Source: Rufibacter psychrotolerans
GTDB taxonomy: Bacteria > Bacteroidota > Bacteroidia > Cytophagales > Hymenobacteraceae
Length of the DNA: 64,000 nt
Reading direction: 5' to 3'
Assembly: GCF_016924645.1 (NCBI RefSeq)
Contig: NZ_JAFFJV010000001.1
Span: 124,001-188,000 of the forward strand
The notes under the pieces: generated by a model
Seen by the model: only the letters and a program-made list of their open reading frames with translations
What the model was told of the DNA's origin: nothing
Database searches by the model: none
Part shown: positions 43,501-51,811 of the stretch, piece by piece
Layout: each line of letters starts with the position of its first letter
Numbering within the stretch: position 1 is the stretch's first letter
Position numbers and translations under genes: made by a program

Positions 43501-45547
43501 CACCGTCTGGGCTACCAGTTCTTTCAGGTTTATTCCAGGAAGCTCCAATGGCTGGTCACAGGCCCACTTTGGGCAGTTATCTAAGGCAACCCTCCAACGG
43601 ATAGAACTAAACTCCCAAGCGAACAAACTGGAGTTTGCCCCCCTCTATAAGAGCATCATGATCAAGGGGGGAGGTGGCGCTTTGGGCATGTCACGCAGTG
43701 CTCCCTTCGGGATTTTTATAGACAATAACGCCTTCTTCTGGGACAACTGTGGCTATACAGTCCCTAACATGCTGGTAATGGTTTTCGACAACGTATCGCT
43801 GGAGCCCTACACAAATATGCCGGCCAATACCGGAAGTAGATGTGGTCTGGCTGGTACCTACGTATACCAATTTGGTAACCTTTCAACGGTAGCAAACCAA
43901 GACAGATTGGAGGCCTTCTTAAAAGCAGTGCCTCAGGGCTACCATGTGGCCATGGTGGGCATCAACAACATACCATACCAAGCCTTTAAGGCTTCCTTGA
44001 AAGAGGCTTTCAAAGGGATAGGATCAGTTGTGATAGATAACCTGAAAAACGGAGATCCTTTCGCAATATTGGGGCAGAAGGGGGCACAACCAGGTACCGC
44101 GTTGGAAGCCGGTGGAAACGACGCAGATTCTGCTCCAAGGAACATGCAGGCCGTTCAAATTGAGAAGCTTATAGAGGTAAATGACCAGCAGGGAACAATG
44201 ACCTCCACGCTAATTGGTCCGGCTAGAGAATGGAAGTCATTGCATCACCAGATGAAACTGGAGCCTTCAGACAGCTACAGGTTAGATGTGCTTGGAGTGA
44301 ACCAGGAGAACCAGGAGACGGTAATCGCCTCAAACGTTACTTCTTCTAACTTTAGCCTGGAAGGCGTTGACGTCAATGCCTATCCTTACCTTAGATTGAG
44401 AGTTGCCTTAAAAGACGAAGCCCAAAGAACGGCTCCGCAGGTAAGCCAATGGACGGTTCTATATGAAGGTGTACCCGAAGGGGTGATGCGTCCTGACTTG
44501 GTAGGCTTGGATAAGTACCAGAAGCTTTCTGAGCAAGCAGCCAGCGGGGAGGTGAACCTGCCGTTTGCTTTCCACAACATCAGCAAAACCAACTTTGGTG
44601 ATTCGCTTACGGTAGAAACCACCTTGTTTGAGGAAAACGGCACCAGAACGGTAAAATCCTTCAAAGTGGAGCCTCTCCAGAAAGAAGACACCGTCTACTT
44701 CAATCATAAGTTCTCTACGTTGAACATGAAAGGCACCAACCGGCTCAGGGTTACGGTAAACCCCCGTATCTTGCCTGAGCAGAACTACCTGAACAATACG
44801 CTGGAAATATCATTCAACAGCCAGTTAGCGGCAGGGTTACCGCCGGTGGTGGATGTGGCCTTTGACGGGGTGCGCATTCTGGATGGGGAGATCGTGTCAC
44901 CTAGTCCTTTGATTAGCATCGTGCTGAAGGACAACAGCCGCAAAATGCCCATCACAGAACCTACTTCCCTCAAAGTGTACCTGAAAAAGCCCGGGGGCGA
45001 TTTTGAGGAACTCGACGTACGTGCCAATCCGGCCATCCGCTGGTTCCCCGCCGACGACAAGAATGATTTTAGGGTAGAGTATCACCCTGAGAGACTGGAG
45101 AACGGAACGTACACCCTGGAGGTGCAGGGGTTTGACGCGCTGGGCCAGCGGGCCGGCAGTGAGCGGTACAGCGTGAACTTTGAGGTGGTGAATGAGTCTA
45201 CCATCTCCAACTTCTATCCGTACCCTAACCCGTTCTCGTCCAAGACCAGGTTTATCTTCACCCTAACGGGCAGCAAGATCCCAGACAGGATGAAGCTCCA
45301 GATCATGACCATGACCGGAAAAGTTATCCGTGAAATCCAGAAAGAGGAGCTGGGAGCCATCAAAATCGGGAACAACATCTCAGAGTTCGCCTGGGACGGA
45401 ACGGATGAGTTTGGAGATAGGCTGGCCAACGGGGTATATCTGTACCGGGTGGTGGTAGACAACGGCCCTGAGGAAATGAAGCATAGGTACACCGAGGGAG
45501 ACAAGGCGTTCAAGAATGGCTACGGCAAAATCTATATTCTGCGGTAA
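40559..45547 (+). CDS. C25-family peptidase, PorU2-type T9SS sortase candidate
   Basis: 1662 residues. Signal peptide (about 1-30, LAYAQQ). A beta-rich N-terminal region is followed by a gingipain-like C25 peptidase with catalytic H632 (FFGHSS) and C666 (MNGCNVGN), spaced as in gingipain R. Ig-like repeats and a C-terminal sorting domain (about 1580-1662, YPYPNPFSSKTRFIFTL ... ANGVYLYRVVVDNG) follow. The sorting domain means it is itself exported by T9SS. It differs from PorU, which lacks a sorting domain, so it fits the PorU2 group. Start at the ATG 40559; the TTG at 40535 is in frame but lacks a signal rationale. Bases in the middle are visibly AT-richer than the ends. Confidence 0.82.
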   Translation: MKAALSFRLFLYSILFCFGFLAGAPLAYAQQVTYGNEWINYNQKYYKIKVPTTGIYRLDKAYLQAAGINGVDPRNFQLYRRGQEVAIHVEGEADGSFDANDFIEFYGEKNDGALDRELYKDPDANHINPYYSLYTDTAAYFLTWSTAPGKRMAVVDQNPAGLSPEPWHWQENIIFDNGEYSRGKRYGENYMSWMDAGEGYTGGSTSGFTYNLPGMASNIFTGDASPKVEIAFVGANDNNHQVDVFVRPLSGPERLIGTVSMISFGSVKQEFPLVTGDFHADGKLVLRITAKNTASRFRTIYFKTIYPQKNTISTAGLTIKNQNVISTPAYYLFEGSMALGTTGYDVTASDNVKRIVGSTSGTQKGFVFPAGFRSGFLWSGTNLVPPAPREVRFRSLTGTNASYVIISHESLMQPVGTSANPVKEYAAYRNSAAGGGYDTLVMEVGLLYDQYFYGDKSPAAIRRFMKYLLNNGKPQYLFIIGKALEADNINVRNKPASLSHRDLVPTGGTPGSDVFFTADWDKGNYAPKVPTGRIPANTPQEVLNYLKKVQTHESLAQNVEWRKNILHLGGGIEGSERTTLASYLRSYEQIAEGKWLGANVITKIRSSVAGLDTINVAKELNAGLSLITFFGHSSTTTSDLDIGLVSNVLSGYNNTGKYPMILMNGCNVGNSYVAAKSFGEDWLLTADKGALAFLGHASYGYPSLLNIFSSNFYKVSFSDPAYYGKPLGVQHQQAIEEVAKSISGDNTIAMEMQMILQSDPAVVLVAPEKADYVVHNGGASVEALDGGKVTATSESFILSLDVKNLGKVNESPFYISVTRKLENGTELVYDKIKVPSIYYRDTLKLELAARTTEAAGINTFKVKLDYTDTIPELEEGNNEYIFDAFFSRSGVVALTPHEYGIVSASNVKLVGQSTDLLSAARDYYFEIDTTATFKSQWKQSRVVNAAVLPVWDVQLPTSGMPRDSMVYFWRLRYNTFNAGEDTVWATSSFRFIPGSSNGWSQAHFGQLSKATLQRIELNSQANKLEFAPLYKSIMIKGGGGALGMSRSAPFGIFIDNNAFFWDNCGYTVPNMLVMVFDNVSLEPYTNMPANTGSRCGLAGTYVYQFGNLSTVANQDRLEAFLKAVPQGYHVAMVGINNIPYQAFKASLKEAFKGIGSVVIDNLKNGDPFAILGQKGAQPGTALEAGGNDADSAPRNMQAVQIEKLIEVNDQQGTMTSTLIGPAREWKSLHHQMKLEPSDSYRLDVLGVNQENQETVIASNVTSSNFSLEGVDVNAYPYLRLRVALKDEAQRTAPQVSQWTVLYEGVPEGVMRPDLVGLDKYQKLSEQAASGEVNLPFAFHNISKTNFGDSLTVETTLFEENGTRTVKSFKVEPLQKEDTVYFNHKFSTLNMKGTNRLRVTVNPRILPEQNYLNNTLEISFNSQLAAGLPPVVDVAFDGVRILDGEIVSPSPLISIVLKDNSRKMPITEPTSLKVYLKKPGGDFEELDVRANPAIRWFPADDKNDFRVEYHPERLENGTYTLEVQGFDALGQRAGSERYSVNFEVVNESTISNFYPYPNPFSSKTRFIFTLTGSKIPDRMKLQIMTMTGKVIREIQKEELGAIKIGNNISEFAWDGTDEFGDRLANGVYLYRVVVDNGPEEMKHRYTEGDKAFKNGYGKIYILR

Positions 45548-45586
45548 CCTTGCCCCACTTCTGGGATGATTTCCTTAAAACAGCTC

Positions 45587-45632
45587 AAAAACAGAAGCGG
45601 CCCCGGGTACCCAGGGGGGCGTCTGTTTTTTA
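45587..45632 (+). terminator. porV-porU2 operon terminator
   Basis: AAAAACAGA to TCTGTTTTTT imperfect stem around CCCCGGGTACCC, 40 bp past the stop, with a T-run. Confidence 0.7.
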
Positions 45633-45717
45633 ATGGACAAAGTAGGGGGTGTTTGTTGTGCCTGCGTGCCGTTCTGGTTTTTGCGTGTTTTTCTAAAAAC
45701 GGGCGCTAAACGGCCGA

Positions 45718-46224
45718 CTAGTTCTTGCTGAATCCCGCCGTCCGCCTAAAAGTGAAAAAGGTAAACGGATAGGCGTGCCGGTCATCGGGCAGGTGCTCCT
45801 CCTGGTCGGTGACTTCCCAGGCATTAGCTTCCAGGTCGGGAAAGTGCACGTCGCCCTCAAAGGACTCGTGCACCAGGGTAAGGTAGACCACCTCGGCCAG
45901 TGGAAGGGCTTGCCGGTAGATCTCGCCGCCGCCTACCACCATCACCTGTTCGTCCAGGGCGAGGCCTTCCTGTAATGCTTCCTCCAGTGAAGAGGCGACT
46001 ACGCACCCTTCAGGGGCTTGATAATCCTTTTGGCGGGTAACGATGATGGAGGTGCGGCCGGGCAGCGGTTTGCCGATGGCCTCAAAGGTCTTTCTACCCA
46101 TCACCATGGGGTGGCCCATGGTCAGTTTCTTGAAATGCTGCAGGTCTTTGGGCAGATGCCAGATGAGCTGGTTGTCTTTCCCAATGACGCGGTTCTCAGC
46201 AATGGCGACTACTAAGGCGATCAT
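45718..46224 (-). CDS. folA: Dihydrofolate reductase
   Basis: 168 residues. IALVVAIAENRVIGKDNQLIWHLPKDLQHFKK has the substrate-binding WxLPxD, then MGRKTFEAIGKPLPGR and the NADPH site VVGGGEIY. Makes tetrahydrofolate from dihydrofolate. The ATG overlaps the stop of fmt by 4 bp (ATGA type), so it is translated together with fmt in an fmt-folA order. A plain chromosomal enzyme; no resistance-type changes are evident. Confidence 0.95.
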   Translation of the reverse strand: MIALVVAIAENRVIGKDNQLIWHLPKDLQHFKKLTMGHPMVMGRKTFEAIGKPLPGRTSIIVTRQKDYQAPEGCVVASSLEEALQEGLALDEQVMVVGGGEIYRQALPLAEVVYLTLVHESFEGDVHFPDLEANAWEVTDQEEHLPDDRHAYPFTFFTFRRTAGFSKN

Positions 46225-47162
46225 ACGGCGTGCTGGAACGTGAAACCTCTAAGAAACTCCTGAATCTTCATCCGCTTTTTGCCTTCCATCTGCAGTTCCT
46301 CCACGGCGTAGGCAGTGTTCTCTCCGCAATGCACGTGGAGGAAGTTCTTGCCATCGGTGGTGTAGGTACCGGGTGCCGTTTCAGCGCTGTTTTCCAGAAC
46401 TTGGCCCGAAAACACTTTGAACTGCTTGCCTTCCAGTACGGTCCAAGCGGCAGGGTAGGGCGACAACCCCCGCACAAAGTTGTGCACCTGTTGGGCGGGC
46501 TGGTTCCAGTCTATCTGGCAGGTTTGTTTGAAGATCTTGGGCGCTAGGCGCAAGGGTTCCTCGGGTTGAGGCTGCGGATAAGGCTGGGTGCGTTCTTCGG
46601 CGATGGCCGTTACTGTTTCCAGCAGTAGTTCGGCGCCGGCGTGTTTCAGCTTCTCGTACAGCGTTCCGAAGTTGTCTTCCGGTTCAATGGCCACTTTCTT
46701 TTGCAGGATGATGTCGCCGGTGTCTATCTCGTGCTGCAGGAAAAAGGACGTGACGCCGGTTTCTTTGTCGCCGTGGATGAGGGCCCAGTTGATGGGCGCG
46801 GCCCCGCGGTAATGCGGCAACAGGGAGGCGTGAATGTTGAGCGAACCCAAAGGCGGCATGTTCCAGACGGCTTCGGGCAGCATCCGGAAGGCCACAATCA
46901 CCTGCAGGCTGGCCTGGTAGCCTCTCAGTTCTTCCTGAAAAGCCGGGTCTTTGAGGTTGGTGGGCTGGAGCACGGGCAAATGGTGCTGCAGGGCTGCCTC
47001 CTTTACCGGCGAGGGCACCAGTTTGAGGCCGCGGCCGGCGGGTTTGTCGGGGGCGGTGACCACGGCCACTACGTTCCAGCCATTTTCCACCAGGGCCAGG
47101 AGGGAGGGCACCGCAAAGTCTGGGGTGCCCATGAAAATAATCCTAAGGTCTTCTTTCCGCAT
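46221..47162 (-). CDS. fmt: Methionyl-tRNA formyltransferase
   Basis: 313 residues. N-terminal formyltransferase domain with FMGTPDFAVPSLLAL, the folate site and catalytic SLLPHYRGAAPINW-type block (Asn and His of NIHASLLP). A C-terminal OB-type domain binds tRNA (FVRGLSPYPAAW). It formylates initiator Met-tRNA. It lies 3 bp after namZ and overlaps folA by 4 bp, in an operon namZ-fmt-folA. Confidence 0.95.
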   Translation of the reverse strand: MRKEDLRIIFMGTPDFAVPSLLALVENGWNVVAVVTAPDKPAGRGLKLVPSPVKEAALQHHLPVLQPTNLKDPAFQEELRGYQASLQVIVAFRMLPEAVWNMPPLGSLNIHASLLPHYRGAAPINWALIHGDKETGVTSFFLQHEIDTGDIILQKKVAIEPEDNFGTLYEKLKHAGAELLLETVTAIAEERTQPYPQPQPEEPLRLAPKIFKQTCQIDWNQPAQQVHNFVRGLSPYPAAWTVLEGKQFKVFSGQVLENSAETAPGTYTTDGKNFLHVHCGENTAYAVEELQMEGKKRMKIQEFLRGFTFQHAV

Positions 47163-47165
47163 GGG

Positions 47166-48410
47166 TTATTGGGCGTCTGGGTACAGCAGGTACTGCTTGC
47201 GCATCTTTTTGTAGGCGTCCAGGCCTGGTTTCCACGAATCCCGAATCTCTTTCTCGCTCATTCCGGCCATAATCTGTTTCTGCAGCTCATCGGTACCGGC
47301 CAAGCTTTTGAAGAAGTTGTTGAAGAACTTCTCCTTTTGCCCCGATTTCTGGTAAAAGTCCAGTAAATAGCTCAAAGTGAAGTTCTCTTTCAGGTCTAGC
47401 TTGGTCAAATCCTTGCCGTAGCACACCTGATTTTTGTACGGCGGGTCCATGGACATGCCGGGGATGGGCACGGGCGTGAACGAGAAGGTTTTATCTGGAT
47501 AATACGGCGCGCCAATTACCTGGAACGGCGTGTGCGTGCCGCGGCCCTGGCTCACGGTAGTGCCCTCAAACAAACACAGGAAGGGGTACAACTTGATGGA
47601 CTGGTCGTTGGGCAGGTTGGGCGACGGCTTGATGGGCAACGAGTAGAACATCTTGTGGTGATAGCCTTTCACCGGAATGATCTTCACTTCGGCCTGCACC
47701 CCGTTTTTGAGCCATTTTTCGCCGTTGATCATCAAAGCGTACTCACCCAACGTAAGCCCGTGCGAGATGGGGATGGTGTTCATGCCCACGAACGACTTGA
47801 ACTCCGGCTTCAGGATGGGCCCGTCTATGAGATACCCGATGGGGTTGGGGCGGTCCAGGAGCAGCATGGGTTTGTTTTGCTCGGCAAGGGCTTCCATCAC
47901 GTAGTGCATGGTGCTGCTGTAGGTGTAAAAGCGCACGCCCACGTCCTGGATGTCAAAGAGCACCACGTCCACGTCCTTCAGTTGGTCGGCGCTGGGCTTT
48001 TTGTTCTTGCCGTACAATGAAAGAATGGGCAGGCCGGTCTTGGCGTCGGTGGAGTTGCTGATGTGGGCGCCGGCATCGGCGTCGCCGCGGAAACCGTGCT
48101 CGGGGGCAAAGATCATCGTGATTTTCACGCCCCGGCTCAGGAGCGTGTCTACCAGGTGCGTCTGGCCAATGGTAGAGGTCTGGTTCACCACCATGCCCAC
48201 GCGTTTGCCCTGCAGGTAAGGTAAATATAACTCTGTCTGTTGTGCGCCCGTTAGGAGAGTGGCTTGCGCCGAGGCCGGCTTGGCCGTAGCGGCCGAGGCA
48301 GTGGAACTTGCGGCCGTGGCCGGGGCGCTGCTGGTGGGGGCCAAATCAGCAGGCTTGCAACTGGCTAGGGTGGCACAGAGGGCCGCCGTACGCAGGATAG
48401 TGGAAAGCAT
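47166..48410 (-). CDS. namZ: Exo-beta-N-acetylmuramidase NamZ (DUF1343, GH171)
   Basis: 414 residues. A lipoprotein-type N-terminus (ATLASCKPADLAP) and an Ala/Ser-rich linker to about residue 55. The DUF1343 body follows with KRVGMVVNQTSTIG, FAPEHGFRGDADAGAHI, DIQDVGVRFYTYSSTM and LLLDRPNPIG. This family hydrolyses terminal MurNAc during cell-wall recycling, in the envelope. It heads the operon to fmt and folA, which are not functionally linked, so its regulation may be by translation coupling only. Confidence 0.9.
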   Translation of the reverse strand: MLSTILRTAALCATLASCKPADLAPTSSAPATAASSTASAATAKPASAQATLLTGAQQTELYLPYLQGKRVGMVVNQTSTIGQTHLVDTLLSRGVKITMIFAPEHGFRGDADAGAHISNSTDAKTGLPILSLYGKNKKPSADQLKDVDVVLFDIQDVGVRFYTYSSTMHYVMEALAEQNKPMLLLDRPNPIGYLIDGPILKPEFKSFVGMNTIPISHGLTLGEYALMINGEKWLKNGVQAEVKIIPVKGYHHKMFYSLPIKPSPNLPNDQSIKLYPFLCLFEGTTVSQGRGTHTPFQVIGAPYYPDKTFSFTPVPIPGMSMDPPYKNQVCYGKDLTKLDLKENFTLSYLLDFYQKSGQKEKFFNNFFKSLAGTDELQKQIMAGMSEKEIRDSWKPGLDAYKKMRKQYLLYPDAQ

Positions 48411-48434
48411 AGGTTTAGTTTAAGTACAGATAAC

Positions 48435-48442
48435 TATCTTTA
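48435..48442 (+). promoter_or_regulatory. Possible -7 element of the FtsX-like permease gene
   Basis: TATCTTTA, one base off consensus; the transcript would start about 11 bases before the GTG, so the leader would be very short. Confidence 0.35.
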
Positions 48443-48459
48443 AGCACAAATTTGACGAA

Positions 48460-49674
48460 GTGAATCTTTCCCGATACATAGCCAGCCGTTTGGCCGGCGC
48501 CCGCTCAGACTCTTTTACCGCCTCGGTCACAAAAATAGCAAAGTTCAGCGTAGGACTAGGCATTGCCATCATGATTGTGTCCTTTGCCATTCTGGAAGGC
48601 TTCCGGTACGAGATACAGGCCAAGATCTTCAGCTTTGGCGGTCACCTGCAGATCAGCAAGTTTGACACCAACAATTCGTTTGAGGGTTACCCCATGGGCA
48701 CCTCCACCGGCTTGGGCGACTATAAAGACATACCCGGGGTGGCGCACCTGCAGCCCTTCGCCCGCAAGACGGCCATCATCAAGACCGATGAGGAAGTACT
48801 GGGCGTGGTGCTGAAAGGGGTAGATTCTACCTATGATTTTAGGGGGATGCGCGCCAACCTGGTCTCGGGTTCGGTAATGGAGTTCACGGATACGGCCGCC
48901 TCTAACCAGATCATGATGAGCCAGCTCATGGCCGACAAGCTCCGCCTCAAAGTGGGCGACCGCGTGCTGTTCTACTTTATCCAGAACCCTCCCCGCATGC
49001 GCCGCTTTGAGGTGAAAGGCATCTTCAAGACCGGGCTGGAGGAGTTTGACAACGTGTACGTGCTGGGTGACTTGCAGCAGATACGGGACCTGAACCAGTG
49101 GCCCGACACGCTGGTGGGCGGCTACGAGATCCTGCTCAGCGACTTCACCCAGATAGACACCGTCACCAGCCAGGTCTTTGATAAGATGAACTACGACCTG
49201 CAACTGGAGAAGATCACCGACACCTACGCCCAACTCTTCGACTGGCTGGAACTGCTCAAGCGCAACGTGATCATCTTCCTGGTCCTGATTGTGTTTGTGG
49301 CCACCTTTAACATGGTGTCCACGCTCTTTATCATGATTCTGGAGCGCACCAACATGATTGGAGCCCTAAAGGCCATGGGCGCCACCAACGGACAGATCAG
49401 GCAGATTTTCCTGCACCGGGGCCTGCGCCTCACCATCGCCGGATTGATCGGGGGGAACCTGCTGGCCCTGCTGTTCTGCGGGGCGCAGGACTACTTTCAC
49501 CTGATTCCGCTGGACCCTGAGAACTACTACATGGACACCGTGCCCATCCACTGGGACTGGCGCATCTGGGTAGGCATCAACGGCATCACGTTCATCCTGA
49601 CCATGCTGTCCATCCTGCTGCCAACCCTGCTGATCTCCCGCATCAACCCGGTGAAAGCCATTAAGTTCGACTAG
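48460..49674 (+). CDS. ABC-transporter permease, LolC/E-FtsX type
   Basis: 404 residues starting at GTG 48460. One N-terminal helix (about 27-47), a large periplasmic domain (about 48-265), then three helices (FLVLIVFVATFNMVSTLFIMI and two more) at the end, the MacB/FtsX layout. These permeases move lipoproteins out of the inner membrane or act in envelope transport, with an ATPase that is not encoded here. The lack of a second subunit (as in LolCDE) leaves the role open. Overlapping a palindromic terminator at its end. Confidence 0.85.
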   Translation: MNLSRYIASRLAGARSDSFTASVTKIAKFSVGLGIAIMIVSFAILEGFRYEIQAKIFSFGGHLQISKFDTNNSFEGYPMGTSTGLGDYKDIPGVAHLQPFARKTAIIKTDEEVLGVVLKGVDSTYDFRGMRANLVSGSVMEFTDTAASNQIMMSQLMADKLRLKVGDRVLFYFIQNPPRMRRFEVKGIFKTGLEEFDNVYVLGDLQQIRDLNQWPDTLVGGYEILLSDFTQIDTVTSQVFDKMNYDLQLEKITDTYAQLFDWLELLKRNVIIFLVLIVFVATFNMVSTLFIMILERTNMIGALKAMGATNGQIRQIFLHRGLRLTIAGLIGGNLLALLFCGAQDYFHLIPLDPENYYMDTVPIHWDWRIWVGINGITFILTMLSILLPTLLISRINPVKAIKFD

Positions 49675-49675
49675 C

Positions 49676-49735
49676 AACCAACCGCCCGTTTTACAGCTCT
49701 TTTCAGAAAAAAGGCTCTAAAACGGGCGGTTGGTT
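49676..49735. terminator. Palindrome-family copy as bidirectional terminator
   Basis: 18-bp perfect outer stem (49676-49693 with 49718-49735, core ACCGCCCGTTTTA) around a family centre TTTTCAGAAAA, 2 bp past the permease stop and between convergent genes. Confidence 0.85.
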
Positions 49736-49769
49736 TTCAAGGCAAATGCCTGCTGCACCAGCGGTTGGT

Positions 49770-50558
49770 TTACTTCAAGTCAATGCCTTCCCGCTCAAAC
49801 GCCTCCTTCACCTTCTCGTTCAAAGACTCAGACACCTGCTGAAAGCGATAGTCGCCGCGCTGCACCCACACCTTCACCGATAAGGTCATGGTTTGCCCCG
49901 CCAGTTTCTCTACCCCAATGGAAGGAGCCGGCTCCTGCATAATCTCTGCGTCTGAGGCAACTACCCTGTTCAGCACCTCCCTGATCTTGGTGAGGGGCAC
50001 CGCGGCATCTACTGTGTACGTCACATCCAGGCGCCGGCGGTCTTCCACGTCATAGTTCACCACCACCGCTGAAGCCAGCGGACCGTTGGGAAGATAAATG
50101 GTCTTGTTGTCCTCCGTCTTGATCACCGTGTTAAAGATATTGATCAATGAAACGGTGCCTTTCTGCCCCTGGGCCTCAATAAAGTCACCCACCCTGAACG
50201 GCTTAATGGTCAGGATCAACACCCCACCCGCGAAGTTGGCCAGGCTGCCCTGCAGCGCCAAGCCCACGGCCAGACCGGCGGAACCCAGCAAGGCAATAAA
50301 AGAAGTCACCTGCAGGCCCACCTGGTCAATGACCACCATGATGAGCAGGACCAGCAGCACAATGTTGAGGATGTTCCGCAGGAACGGCCGCAAAGAAGGG
50401 TCCACGTTCTCGCGGGTCATGAGCCGGTACGCGAAGTCCGTGATGCGCCGGATGAGCCAAAGGCCTACGAACAAGATAAAGATGGCCACCAAAATCTTGA
50501 TGCCATACAACAGGGCGAAGTCCTGGATGCGGGTCAAATAACGGTCAGTTTCAAACAT
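49770..50558 (-). CDS. MscS-type mechanosensitive channel
   Basis: 262 residues from MFETDRYLTRI. Three helices at the N-terminus, the third with the pore pattern GSAGLAVGLALQGSLANFAGGV, then the MscS beta domain with PFRVGDFIEAQGQKGTV and the C-terminal alpha/beta part. Opens under membrane tension to release solutes. The frame runs upstream to 50600, over the predicted promoter, so the shorter start is right. Confidence 0.9.
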   Translation of the reverse strand: MFETDRYLTRIQDFALLYGIKILVAIFILFVGLWLIRRITDFAYRLMTRENVDPSLRPFLRNILNIVLLVLLIMVVIDQVGLQVTSFIALLGSAGLAVGLALQGSLANFAGGVLILTIKPFRVGDFIEAQGQKGTVSLINIFNTVIKTEDNKTIYLPNGPLASAVVVNYDVEDRRRLDVTYTVDAAVPLTKIREVLNRVVASDAEIMQEPAPSIGVEKLAGQTMTLSVKVWVQRGDYRFQQVSESLNEKVKEAFEREGIDLK

Positions 50559-50586
50559 AGGTAATAACTCTGAAGTAGGTTGGGCC

Positions 50587-50614
50587 CAAATATATAGCAA
50601 AAGCTAGCCTCCAA
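50587..50614 (-). promoter_or_regulatory. Predicted mscS promoter
   Basis: Minus strand: TTG (50612-50614), 17-base spacer (short), TATATTTG (50587-50594); leader of about 22 bases to the ATG 50558. Confidence 0.5.
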
Positions 50615-50673
50615 CAGGAAGAAGCCCGCTTTTCTAGCAAGCGCCTCGGGGTTGGAAAGCGGAAGAAACGAGG

Positions 50674-51756
50674 TTACGGAATGGGAACTTCAGGGGTGTG
50701 AAGGACTTCTGCGTTCTTCCTGGGGAATAGTTTCTGTAGAAAACGGTCTCTGAACCTTAGGAAAGGGCGTTCCACCACCAGGGAAGACAGTACCGCAAAA
50801 AACAAGGTAACCAAGGCGTACACCGTAAAACCCACCAACCCCTTTCCAAAATAGTGCTGTACCGGAATCACGAACAGGAAGTGCCAGAGGTAAATCCCGT
50901 AACTAAAGAAGGCCAATACCCTAAAAGGAGCAAAGTAACGCGATTTAGCCTGGTACATGCCCAGAATCACAAGAAACCAGCAAATAGGGCTGATGGTGCG
51001 TAGCAACAGCTCCGGCAACGGCGAAAGCACCGTTAGGCAGAGGAGTAGCGCACCGGCTCCCAGTATCAACAATCCCTTATGGTTAAAAAGCGGATGCGCA
51101 GTGCCCTGCTTGCGTTTGCCTAGTATGGTGATAAGGATTCCCCAGCCAAAAGCATCCAGACGATTATGGGTATACGTAGGCCACTCGGCAAAGTCGGTAA
51201 CCATTGCCTGGGCCTTCAGGCCGATGCCCATTGCCAGGAGGGCCAATGCGGCGGCCAGGAAGCGGCGGTTTTGCTTGGCGAAGAACAGCGCGAAGGAAGC
51301 CATCATCAAGGGCAGGATCCAGTAAAACTGCTCTTCCACGCAAAGCGACCACAAGTGCTCCATGCTCCACCGGGAGGGCGGCCCGCCATAGTTGCGGTAA
51401 AAGAAGAAGTACTGCGGAAACTCCCTGGGAAGCGGAATGTCCTGCGGGGAAATATCCTTCAGTAGAAGCACGGCCAGGACATAGCCCACCACCAAAAAGG
51501 TATAATAGGCGGGGATAATCCTGAAGAGGCGCTTCAGAAAGAAAATGAGATAACTGGTGCCGCTCTCAGATTTCCGCAGAGTAGACCACAACGATACGCT
51601 CACCAAATGACCGGAAAGCACGAAAAACAAATCAACGCCTACCGCCTGCAAGTCCAATACCTCAAAGTGGGTAAGAAACACAATAAAGATGGCAAAGCCT
51701 CGCAGAAAGTCCAGGCTTTGCAGTCGGTTAGAGGTGTCTAAGATTTGTGTGAACAT
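50674..51756 (-). CDS. Membrane acyltransferase (OafA/YrhL type)
   Basis: 360 residues from MFTQILDTSNRLQSLDFLRG, the usual family opening with RLQSLDFLRGFAIF. About ten helices; the catalytic His is in HFEVLDL, with LFFVLSGHLV and FLKRLFRIIPAYYTF following, and a WSMEHLWSLCVEEQFYWILP block. These enzymes O-acylate surface polysaccharides or lipids. The longer frame to 51996 runs through the M23 gene. It overlaps no gene; the M23 gene starts upstream and ends 55 bp before it on the same strand. Confidence 0.88.
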   Translation of the reverse strand: MFTQILDTSNRLQSLDFLRGFAIFIVFLTHFEVLDLQAVGVDLFFVLSGHLVSVSLWSTLRKSESGTSYLIFFLKRLFRIIPAYYTFLVVGYVLAVLLLKDISPQDIPLPREFPQYFFFYRNYGGPPSRWSMEHLWSLCVEEQFYWILPLMMASFALFFAKQNRRFLAAALALLAMGIGLKAQAMVTDFAEWPTYTHNRLDAFGWGILITILGKRKQGTAHPLFNHKGLLILGAGALLLCLTVLSPLPELLLRTISPICWFLVILGMYQAKSRYFAPFRVLAFFSYGIYLWHFLFVIPVQHYFGKGLVGFTVYALVTLFFAVLSSLVVERPFLRFRDRFLQKLFPRKNAEVLHTPEVPIP

Positions 51757-51811
51757 GCAAAAAGCGTTGAGTGCTAAACCAACCAAGACCCAATATATGA
51801 ACTTCAGGTGC

